NCBI GenBank assembly: GCA_947650285.1
Contig: CANTFL010001067.1
Location: forward strand, 1-64,000
DNA length: 64,000 nucleotides
Direction of reading: 5' to 3'
Source of the DNA: Hyaloperonospora brassicae
Taxonomy: Eukaryota > Oomycota > Peronosporomycetes > Peronosporales > Peronosporaceae
How positions within the stretch are numbered: position 1 is the first letter of the stretch; every line of letters starts with the position of its first letter. Positions 43,716 through 52,414 of the stretch are shown piece by piece. The notes below the pieces were generated by a model that did no database searches, was not told where the DNA came from, and was given only the letters and a program-made list of their open reading frames with translations. A program made the translations under genes and the position numbers.

Positions 43716-44818
43716 TTTCCACGAGTCGAGAGCGTAAAGTCGTCGCGGACTTCGCCAAAGGTTTTTTCATGACACGCGCCACTAAAGTGGAGATACTTCT
43801 GCAAGTTTGAAACATATTTCGCGCGTGACAGGAGGCACGCAAGTCGAGAAAGTTTCCAACTGAACGGTCTGGGATTGCGTGCAAATTGTGGTATGACTTG
43901 CACGAGTCGCCGACGTAACAACGTGGCGCGTGGATGAAAGAGGAAGACACAACGGTTCAACGGTTGGCCACGGGACAATAAGACCTGAAACAGTTGAAGG
44001 AGCGGCACGAGGTTGCAAAGCGCATGCCAGTCCCGGTAAGACCAGTAGATCATTGTCTTACTCCGTATCAGACAGCGCTGAACGCGAGAAAAACGCCGTC
44101 GACCTTTACGCCGGAAGAAGATTAGATCCTGCGTGAAGCTGTCCCGGTCTTTGGCGAAAAACGAAATGTGGCTGCAGATTTGCGGGATGGCCGTGTAGCG
44201 GAGCAGATCGGCCATCGGTGCCAGCCCTCGCTTGAACAAGGTCTTGGTGATAACAAATTTTCGTTGAGTGAGGATCAACGGCTGCTCCTCGCACTTCGTG
44301 CTTACATGCCAAAAGGCAGTGAGTCCAATCGGGATCAGATTCCATGGAACCACATTTGTGCTAATGTGCCCGGGCGAACACAGGTATCGCTTTGGGACAG
44401 ATACGTTAACTGCATCAACATGGACTTGTGTTTCCGTAAGTTTACCAAGCAGAAAGATGGCTCATTCTTACAAGATAGCGCAAGTGGAACATTGAGTCGC
44501 CCAGACTCTGGCCGCAGCTTGCTGCTGAGCTAAGTGGTCGCACGAGCGTCGAGACAATTGAACCGAGACGATCATGAAAAACCACGTCGCGCACTGAAAG
44601 ATGCAAGCAAAAGCCAGACATCAGCCGTCTTCCGTCGCCTATTAATAAATCAACATGACCCTCGTTTCAGGAAGAAACACATCGAGCGTATTACGCATGA
44701 TGGTCTCACAGTGGAGCAAGTAGCAATCGAATCTTATCCTCGAGGTCGTGCAGCTGTAGCGCTGCATTGTTACGAAAGTTGGACATACGCGAGACCGAAG
44801 GCGAGGGCGGGTCGATAG
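43716..44818 (+). pseudogene. Multi-repeat Myb/SANT protein, decayed host-type gene
   Basis: One plus-strand frame runs from about 43716 to 44818 with several stops (TAA 43916, TAA 43979, TAG 44123, TAA 44531 and two before 43843). It encodes successive Myb-like repeats: a repeat end with SGIACKLWYDL; GAWMKEEDTTVQRL..VDHCLTPYQTALN; STFTPEED-stop-ILREAVPVFG..EQIGHRC; NKFSLSEDQRLLLALRAY..WNHICANVPGRTQVSLWDRY; RKFTKQKDGSFLQ; and a final EQVAIESYPRGRAAVALHCY. Tandem Myb repeats of this style occur in SNAPC4-like and c-Myb-like DNA-binding proteins; the exact family is not certain. It lies between A2 and a solo family A LTR. The long opposite-strand frame here is a shadow. Confidence 0.65.
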
Positions 44819-45650
44819 GGTACGGTTCGTAAAGGTGGGCCTGTGTAATGGACTTAAAATGCGATACGTGCACAGTGCCTGAAGCCACCAATAGGCCACT
44901 ATTCTGCTGAGCCATGAGACGCTTTCGAGTCTCTTTTCCGTTTGCCACGCCTAATTTCAGTGTTTGTCCTGTCGCTCGCCGAAAGTTGAGACAAACGAGA
45001 AACCTCATGCAATGCACCACGATGATGTCCGACCTGTAACGACGGGGACCACGCAACGAAGTGCTGTCATTCGCAAGAATGGAATATTGAGGCACTATAG
45101 GAGTAACGGGGCAGCCCGTTACATGGAACTGTCTCTTTAAAGATAGTGACAATAAAGAATATTAAGTTGAGTATTCTTTGAACAATATCACCAATAGTGG
45201 TGATATTGAAGGGTCGACCAAAATGTCTATTCATTGGTTGATATTGTGATGATATCAACCCACCAATCGCCGCAAGACGCGCGCAATGAGTTGGTGACGA
45301 GACTTCACCATACACTCAGTTAGATTAGCATAATTAAGTTAAGTCAAACAGAGAGACAGTAGTTAAAGACTTAATTATATTAATATAACAGTTCTGCTTT
45401 TCCCTTATCTACGCTTCCTCGTTTGCCTCGTGTACGTCTGTCGGGGCACCAACACCCTTGCGTTAAGTTCACGCAAGGGTGTGCCCCGTTACAATAGGTG
45501 ACGTTTTGTACGCAACAGTAGGATTCGCGTGACGTCGGGAGAGGTAGATGAAGACGTATGTCAAAAATGCGTAATCTTGGCATGGGGATGCCGAATTAAT
45601 CCTAGTCCGCCAAACAATACACCATGTTTCACATAAGTGTTAGCGTTTTG
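44706..45650 (-). pseudogene. Open minus-strand frame split by the solo LTR
   Basis: The minus frame below the LTR (from 45101 to its stop at 44706) encodes SILANDSTSLRGPRRYRSDI, FLVCLNFRRATGQTLKLGVA and SGTVHVSHFKSITQAHLYEP. On the other side of the LTR a minus frame is open from about 45650 to 45494 (TWCIVWRTR, DYAFLTYVFIYLSRRHANPT). The two sides are in the same phase if the LTR and one copy of its 5-bp target repeat are discounted, giving about 180 uninterrupted codons. No family recognised. Its 3' end overlaps the last Myb repeat in antisense. Confidence 0.4.
45102..45493 (+). repeat. Solo family A LTR (392 bp) with target duplication
   Basis: An A2-type LTR in opposite orientation, starting AGTAACGGGG (first T mutated to A) and ending CCGTTACA. 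It is flanked by a perfect 5-bp repeat ATAGG at 45097-45101 and 45494-45498. No internal sequence remains, so it is the product of LTR-LTR recombination after insertion. All main hairpins of the family are intact. Confidence 0.9.
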
Positions 45651-45913
45651 AATGACGTCAAATGACAGGTGCGCTTCTTCAGCACCTCCGATACTCCACA
45701 AAAACAAGTTGACCTAAAGCCAATACGATGCCAAGGAGCACAACAGTGACTATCCACATCGAGTAAATGAACCCAGACGTCTTTTTTCAGCTGCAGCGGA
45801 CGCTGCATGGAAACAGCTTTGCTCCCGACTGCCTCGGTCTTACCCACCAGACGGCCATCCTGGCGTATTTTCTCCTTCCTCTGCTCTGCCGCTTTTTTCT
45901 TCGGCAGCGTCAT
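45629..45913 (-). CDS. Hypothetical 94-aa Lys-rich open frame
   Basis: Minus frame starting with ATG, MTLPKKKAAEQRKEKIRQDG, then LQLKKDVWVHLLDVDSHC and a Cys/His-containing C-terminal part. No family recognised. It lies just upstream of, and in a different phase from, the frame split by the solo LTR, so it may be the N-terminal exon or a shifted part of the same gene. Alternatively it is chance. Confidence 0.3.
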   Translation of the reverse strand: MTLPKKKAAEQRKEKIRQDGRLVGKTEAVGSKAVSMQRPLQLKKDVWVHLLDVDSHCCAPWHRIGFRSTCFCGVSEVLKKRTCHLTSFKTLTLM

Positions 45914-46174
45914 TGGATTAACGGATATTCGGATCCGTTAGGTGGTGCGTTGCAGCTCGTGTGAGATTCTCAATAGCTACCTCGAGGCATGGACAAACAC
46001 GTACCGCGTGCAGTAGTTTTGGAATTACAGGAAATGGCTGTGACGAGGTGCGTACCTAAATAGTGAATAAGGATTCTTATTTATTATAATAGAAAGGCGG
46101 GTGTGCCCGTAGCAAAAATGGGGTGTGCCTCTAGCAAAATGTGGAGTGTGCCCCTAGTCGTGGCCATGTGTATA
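45914..46174. repeat. Spacer with a triple 22-bp repeat at 46099-46160
   Basis: The string GTGTGCC..TAGCAAAA occurs at 46101, 46123 and (partly) 46146, giving periods of 22 and 23 bp. It lies immediately before the A3 LTR. The rest of the spacer shows nothing. Confidence 0.5.
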
Positions 46175-46590
46175 TTATCTTCGTTGATTACATTCATCAA
46201 CAGTACGTGACAAAGCAAACCTTAATGAAATATTTCCTGAAAGGATAATTATTTTTGGCCGCTCCTCATATTGTTTAATATAGGTCATAACATCAATCAA
46301 AAATTTACTATTAATTACTGCTAGACGCGCGAAATGGGTGGTGAGCAAGGAACCTAGCCAGGACAGGAAAGTTTAAGTTAGTACAGCTAAGGCAACGAGA
46401 GTTTATGAAATGAAAGATAACTAACTGTAATACAGTTCTACATTACCCCTACGCTGAGCCTTCCTTTGCGCTTTCTCCACCTCTCCATTCCTTAGCGCTT
46501 TTGTGTTCGTGACGTCCGAGGAACACGCACCCATGTGCTGAAATACATACACATGTTTACCATCAATAGTTAAGAGCGTACCTCGTTACA
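46175..46590 (+). repeat. 5' LTR of copy A3
   Basis: Similar to 6452-6913: AGACGCGCGAAATGGGTGGTGAGCAA-type block near 46325 and a GTTCGTGACGTCCGAGG block near 46507, ending CCTCGTTACA at 46590 followed by CC. The start is uncertain. Confidence 0.6.
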
Positions 46591-46644
46591 CCTAGTTTAA
46601 CTTCGTAATATATAACAACCACCATCACCGAATCCAACATAAAC

Positions 46645-47300
46645 ATGTTAAATAGAGAGCTTTCACGCAAGTATGGAGACATTAACCATTCGAGTGACTC
46701 TGATTCGAGTGCCGTACGACGTATCGTTTTTACCGTTGGCAAAAGAGCTATCAGCGCCATGTTGAGGGATCTTGACAGCGACCAAAAACATGCCGCTATA
46801 GCCAAGTCCATTATAAATATTTCCATAGCCGAAATGATAATTGTAGCTTTGCTTGACCAGCAACGCGCTCAACAGACCGAGCAGTTGAAAGTATTCGGCG
46901 TGGAAATGACATAACCGTAGAAACAAAAGCAGTTTAGAGCTGCTGTGTGTGGACCGAGTCACTTGCGTCATCGTAGCATCTGTAAACATGAAATATGCAA
47001 TTGCGGAGGAGTCGAGGCTACTTCCCTATAGAGATGGTTTGTCAGCATTGATGATGCCATATGGGATCGTCGCATCTTAGGCGAAAAGAAAAATGTTGCG
47101 TTTGCCCATATAAACTTGGCTGGACGTTCGAAGACTGAAGTCTTAAGCCTCAAGCTTCACTCCCATATTCTTTTGAGTTGTTTAAAGTCGTCAAATCCGG
47201 GATCAGCCTAAAATTTAAGCCACCACGACCCGAGTTCTGGGATCCAGATCAGTCTTCAAACTCAAAAGGTTTTAAACGATATGCACGGTTTCGCGCAGCA
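46645..47300 (+). pseudogene. Gag relic of copy A3
   Basis: The first 89 codons are open: VRRIVFTVGKRAISAMLRDL, DSDQKHAAIAKSI and ALLDQQRAQQTEQLKVFG align with A2 gag (VGEFVISAMLEFLDRDQQHA, ALLHQQGSQQAEQLRELG) in one frame, which shows that A2 has a frameshift there. Beyond that, NVAFAHINLAGRSKTEVLSL (about 47090-47150) matches LTFAQTHLAGRAKTWSLGL, and MHGFAQHIAYL (about 47281-47315) matches VHAYAQHIRLL. Confidence 0.7.
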
Positions 47301-48159
47301 CATCGCGTACCTTTAAAGTTTTTGTTATTGCCGACCTAATTGATGAACACAACAAGACTACTGTAATTGTTTAGGGATTTGGTTTACAAATGGTCTATTC
47401 CAGACCCACTGTTACGACTTTAATATAAATAAAATGTATTCAGCGATTTAAGTGGAGAAACAGGAAGCTCTTAATTTGGCAGGAACAAATAATTTTTTTG
47501 TTACCATTGTCCTGATATTTGAAATGAAACCGAAGGTCGTAAACACATTGACCTGTTTTACGTGTAAAGCGAGTATATCCGCTTACTAGAGTACAAACGA
47601 TTGCGGAAACCCATCGTTTACAAATGCAGGTCACTACAATAAATGAGTGTAGTTTACAAACGAAGCGTGGCGTACCTGAGTTCGTACTGATCCTCCGTAG
47701 GTCAATCAGGCCCTGAGACGCGGGCTGGACAATGTTACACAAATTGTAAAATTGGAACATGTCATAACGGTCGAGGTCAGTAGGAGCAGAGTACCTCGCT
47801 AATCATTCAACGTCAAAAACATTTGCAGTCATATTGACAAAGGTTGCGTTCAATACCTTATCGTTGTTTTATAATGCCATCGGAGACGAGGTTACCTCAT
47901 CACCCTGATTATAAAAGTGACAAAAAAGTTGTCAATTTGGGTCTAAGTCATTGGTGAAAAGTCAAATATCTGTATCCAAATCCAGCCAAAAGATGGTCGT
48001 AAGATTATGTTCGCTAAGCGCGAAATCTCTCTTACGACGATGACGGTACGTCATGCAACAAGCTCATCCATTCCCGCGAAGAAAGGTGTAAAAAATCCAC
48101 TCCACGCCTAACGATTAGAATTTTGATATCAAATAATTGTTTAGACTTAAACGACAGAT

Positions 48160-48435
48160 TCGTTGCCTTCCTTGGTCAACCGTGACTCAGAAACCCAAAG
48201 CCATGGATTAGATGGTAGCATCGATCCATAAAAACCCTGCCACTCGTTCGACAGATGTCCATCTGATGAACGTCTTGGAGTGCTCATGATCGCGTGAATG
48301 TTCTAAGGGTTAGAGCTATGGCCCCACTTGCGGTGCGGTTTCAACCACGACAATACACGACCTCAGTGGGACAGACAACATCACTGTGAAGCGAACTGCT
48401 CGCGTCTGTATGAAAATACAGGCAGTTGCAAAGTT
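48160..48435 (+). pseudogene. Protease C-terminal relic of copy A3
   Basis: Reading across frames gives FVAFLGQP-stop-LRNPKPWIRW, HRSIKTLPLVRQMSI, then PTCGAVSTTTIHDLSGTDNI and AVAKFHH-stop-NKSGG. These match FDVILGLPWLRKYEPRVSW, CGTVVSTTAQDHSVVDHYT and APKFHHSNKSSG of A2. The active-site half is not recognised. Confidence 0.6.
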
Positions 48436-48499
48436 TCATCACTAGAATAAGTCGGGTGGGATGGACATTTATGTTAGTCGAAATGATTACATATAAGGA

Positions 48500-50096
48500 A
48501 ATTAAATCCACTGTTTGATAAGGACAAATGAATGTTACTCGTTCGACCAAAGCGTCGCTCTTTGTATAACTAACTGGGGAGTGCTGACACAGTCGAAGGA
48601 CATTTTAGGAAATAAATCCTCACGGCATTGGCGATCAACATTCTCACACTAAAATAAATAAGAGAACTACTTCCCACATATCTGAAGAAACTGCTTCACA
48701 GGAAGAAACATGGATTGAAGGTCTTGATATATGACAATGCAAATGTTATGTATGGCACATTTGATCGAATGGTTACTTTAAAGTTTATATATATAACAGC
48801 GTAACTTCCGACGCTGGGAGATAATTGACTGAACTTTACGTTGTGGATTAGACAGGTATAGAATCATATTCATCTTAGGGGATATCTAATGGGACTATAA
48901 CGTCCCGTTAGTAGTTTACACGTATTATTGAGTAATGCATAAGCATATGTATCACGTATTTAGTGATTTTACTTTGTCGTAACTCTTTTTTATTCAAAGT
49001 AAGTACAATTTTGTTCCCGTCCCCATAAAATCAACCAAATTTAGTTTCATTTCTAATCAAGCAACATTTGGTATGTAGTTCTTATTAATGAAGCGGTAAT
49101 CAATTTGTTACGCAGTTGTCTTCTAATTGGGCGCAGCACTGCCTACACATGTAATTGGTTTTGTCAATTTTGTTATGTCACGTATTACATTTTCCATTTT
49201 TATAAAAGAACTCACTACCCGTAATTGATCGCCTGTTGTAAGTTCATGAGCCACAACAAAACCAATCGACAATTGAACGAACCGACTTCAACCTCGCCAA
49301 AATCTTAAAGGCCTGCATCAAGAGTGCAACAATTTACGCGATGTACAAACAACTCATTTCTTGGGCACTCCTTAATAAGTCTTAAACTCACGATCCGTAT
49401 TACAGGAAACATAGTAGGATTTCTTTCTCTCTTTCTAGAGTATTACGCGTAAAGACTCTTAAGGTAGTTATTTACGACAAATTACATAGTTCCTGGTGCT
49501 TATATATCCAGCCTCACTCTGGATGCTGAACAATGGAAAAGTCATCCAAGGGTGGCTTGATCATATGGGGTATTTTGCGCAGATCATTTATTCGGCGCGT
49601 TTCACGAAAAAGTATGCGAAACGCTAGGAACAAGGACAGACTCAACTAAAAACATGTAAACAAACTATGTCGCTCTTGCGAGTCGATGCCACGTCAATCT
49701 TGCTAAGAATAACAAGAGCACATCGCTAAATGTCGACTCAGCGAAGTCGAACAATCCTGTATCCGGAACATAGACCGTGACCTGTGCGATCGGAAGTCTT
49801 CAATTACTCGTGGTACGTTACGTTGGTGTACCACTATCGGCATCGGAGATAATCTCCGCTAGGATAATCAGCGCAGGGCGGCGAAACATTTGCCTACCCG
49901 TCCTACTTCACTTTTCTCGTCGAGTTCTCGTTCTCTTGGTGACTCAATTCCGCCACTAAGTTCTATTTCTGCCCATCGCTCATGATTTTGACGCCGTAAT
50001 CTGTGTAGAGTTTTATTGTCGATGTCATTGATCGCTTCATCGTTCTGGTTTACTTTAAGAACATTTATCTCTAAAATCACATTATGATGACCCAAC
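48500..50096. other. Unassigned sequence before the pogo element
   Basis: No domain recognised. A 75-codon minus frame ends at 49868 (DEAINDIDNKTLHRLRRQNH..), next to the transposon insertion site; it contains a charged helix but no family signature. Probably decayed A3 or older repeat. Confidence 0.4.
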
Positions 50097-50098
50097 TA

Positions 50099-50121
50099 CA
50101 GTCTTTCCTCTGCTAAGTTAT
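50099..50121 (+). repeat. Left terminal inverted repeat of the pogo element
   Basis: 23-bp repeat beginning CAGTC after the TA target site; pairs with 52390-52412. Confidence 0.88.
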
Positions 50122-50373
50122 AGACTTGGTGGAAGGCAAATCTTATAACATAGCAGAGGTTATTACATAGCAGAGATATGCTGCGGAAAAATTATTAATT
50201 TAATTAATTAAAGAATCAAAAACGCAACAAACCTCCAGTCTTCCAAAATCTGTCTGTCACGTGTCACGTGCCCTTTGACGATTTTGTGATTTTGGTTGCC
50301 CCACCAAGATCTGGTGATTTTGCTATCTCTGGTTAAGAAGTTCCACCAACTGTACCTTGCTCACTCACAACAG

Positions 50374-52173
50374 ATGTCGCAGATACGTCTTACCAACGAG
50401 CAGAAGCTGCGCATCTGCAAGCACCAGGATGCTAACCCGCGCATCACCCAGACTGCCCTGGCGGCTTGGACAATGGACGCCTTTGACCTCCAGAAGGCAC
50501 TTTCCCAGGCAGCGATCAGCAAAATCATTAAAAAAAGGAAGGAGCTTGAGGCAATGGACACCACTAACCTCAGCGCTAAGCGTCCTCGGACTGTCCAGCA
50601 CCCAGCTGTGGAGGAGGCCGTCGCCTTCTGGGTCTTGCAGTGCCAGCACCGTGGGGTCGCTCTCACTGGAGATCTCATACGGGCCAAGGCTCAGACTTTT
50701 GCGGGATCAATGGGCGTCTCGGAGGAAAACATCCGCTTTTCGAATGGGTGGCTCCACAATTTCCAGCAGCGCCACAAACTGTGAGCTGTCCGCATTCATG
50801 GCGAGAGTGGCTCAGCAGATATGGGCGCTCTAGATGAGGGTCTTCCACACCTCAAAGCCGTGGTTGCTGGTTATACTCCACGTGACGTGTACAACATGGA
50901 CGAAACTGGTAGGTCTGAGAATACAGTACAGTACTGTACTCATTGTACAGTACAGAAGCATCTCAAAGGCTCACTTTCTGTTCAGGGTTGTTCTACAGTA
51001 TGACGCCCGACAGAACGATTGCCCAGCAAGAGGTCGAAGGGTTTAAAAAAGACAAGGTACATTATTGCTCTCATCTTGGTTTCCTGCGTTTCTCTGACAC
51101 TAACAACTATTCTAGACGCGCATCACAGTTGCTCTCACGGCAAACGCTGATGGATCCGACAAACTCCCGCCGTTCTTCATTGGACACGCTAAAAAGCCGC
51201 GGTGTTTCGAGCGCAAGACAGCTGAGCGACTGGGCTTTCTCTACCGCAACAACAAGAAAGCCTGGATGACTGGCATACTCTTCCAGGAATGGCTGGGAGA
51301 CGTCCACAAAAGTATGAAGGTAATTTGGGGCATGCCTTGAACATCATCGTTGTGGTACAGTAAATGAGGTTTGACTAACGCGTTGACCACAGCAAAACGA
51401 TAGAAAATTCCTGCTTCTCATGGACAACGCTCCTTCACACATTGTTGCTGACCTGGAACTCACCAACATCACGGTCCAGGCTCTTCCTCCTAATACGACT
51501 TCAAAGGTCCTACCCATGGATGCTGGGATCATTGCCGCATTCAAGAGGCACTACCGCCGTCTGCATCTGCAAAATGCCTTGGACCGTGACGAGCGCGGAG
51601 AAACCAACCTTTACAAGGTTGATCAGCTCACGGCCATGCGTTGGTCGCTGGCTGCGTGGAGCGAGATTTCCAGTGCCACAATCGCCAACTGCTTCCGTCA
51701 TACGGGACTCATGGACGGTCCGGCTCTGCCGACTGGTGGGGGTGAAAACGAAGCCGGCACTGTTTGCCAGCAGGCCCAGCAGGAGGCAACAGCTGCTGCA
51801 GTAGAGGAGCAGCGCGTGGAACAGGATCTTGTTTCGGCGCTGGAAAGGCTCCCGCTCCGCAATCCGCATGTCGATAGCTTCTCTTTTCAATCCGGCTGAG
51901 GAGGAGAAGACGGCGCATACGGAGCTGACCGATGCCGAAATCATCAAGCTTGTTGAGGATCCGTATGGGGAGGAGGAAGGTGCTGCTGAGGCGGAGGAGG
52001 AGGTGGAAAAGCATTCGAAGGCTGAAAAGCTTGCCAGCCTTAGTCTATCCATCGCCCTTCTCGACCTTTCTCAGGAGTCCCATCGTATAGCTCACCGCAC
52101 CCTTCGCCAAGTCCAAGCTGATCTCCGTAGTGCGAGCACCACTCAGGCCACACTTGATTCCTGGCTGAAGTAG
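50374..52173 (+). pseudogene. pogo/Tigger-type transposase, four exons, two lesions
   Basis: Exons 50374-50908, 50986-51056, 51116-51319 and 51393-52173; introns of 77, 59 and 73 bp all start GT and end AG, and every junction keeps phase. The N-terminus has a CENP-B/psq-type helix-turn-helix (LTNEQKLRICKHQDANPRIT..AISKIIKKRKELEAM) and a second CENPB-type domain (VEEAVAFWVLQCQHRGVALT..GWLHNFQQRHKL). The DDE core has NMDETG, LLMDNAPSH and LPMDAGIIAAFKRHYRR as the three catalytic Asp blocks (DDD as in pogo). Lesions: TGA at 50782-50784 and a +1 frameshift near 51867, after which the C-terminus continues (SIASLFNPAEEEK..) to 52173. Discounting these it would be about 529 residues, normal for the family. 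Confidence 0.88.
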
Positions 52174-52389
52174 TTTCCTCTCCTCTTTCCACTCCTTTCT
52201 TGCAGTGAATAACAAAGCAAAAAAGGTTCTGCGTACAATATTTCTGCTCACGGCGGACAAAAATATTCCCTCTGATAAGTTGTATTTGGCCCTCAGGCTA
52301 TTTGGTATAACTCATTCCGTAGTTACCATAGAACGAGGTCGGTGGAGACCGAATCCTACAACTTACCGGAGGTTATTCCGTAGCCGGGG

Positions 52390-52412
52390 ATAACTTAGCA
52401 GAGGGAAGAGTG
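52390..52412 (-). repeat. Right terminal inverted repeat of the pogo element
   Basis: Reverse complement begins CACTCTTCCC; 21 of 23 bases match the left end. Followed by the TA target duplicate. Confidence 0.88.
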
Positions 52413-52414
52413 TA

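Larger units (their letters stand above)
46175..48500 (+). mobile_element. Family A element, copy A3, 5' part only, old
   Basis: Plus-strand order: 5' LTR (to 46590), degraded primer-binding site, gag N-terminus (46645-46914), gag capsid region to about 47300, and protease (48160-48430). The LTR is of the A1 type, not the A2 type. No RT or later domains were found before the transposon at 50099, so the copy is truncated or too decayed beyond about 48500. Confidence 0.65.
50099..52412 (+). mobile_element. pogo/Tigger-like DNA transposon (2314 bp)
   Basis: The ends are inverted repeats: left CAGTCTTTCCTCTGCTAAG, right (reverse complement) CACTCTTCCCTCTGCTAAG, continuing TTAT in both, 21 of 23 bases identical. 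The element is flanked by TA at 50097-50098 and 52413-52414, the target duplication of the Tc1/mariner-pogo superfamily. A second GCAGAGG-type motif occurs subterminally near 50150-50185. It carries one transposase gene. Its coding region is GC-richer and far less decayed than its surroundings, so it is the youngest large insertion here. Confidence 0.92.

Noticed and set aside
43670..44353. 227-codon minus-strand open frame
   Set aside because: It is the longest frame in this stretch but lies antisense to the Myb-repeat frame, which has recognisable domain structure in one phase. The minus frame shows no domain pattern, so I treat it as a shadow.
51510..52052. 180-codon minus-strand open frame inside the pogo element
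   Set aside because: Antisense to transposase exon 4, which carries the catalytic LPMDAGI block. GC-rich coding DNA often leaves the opposite strand open.
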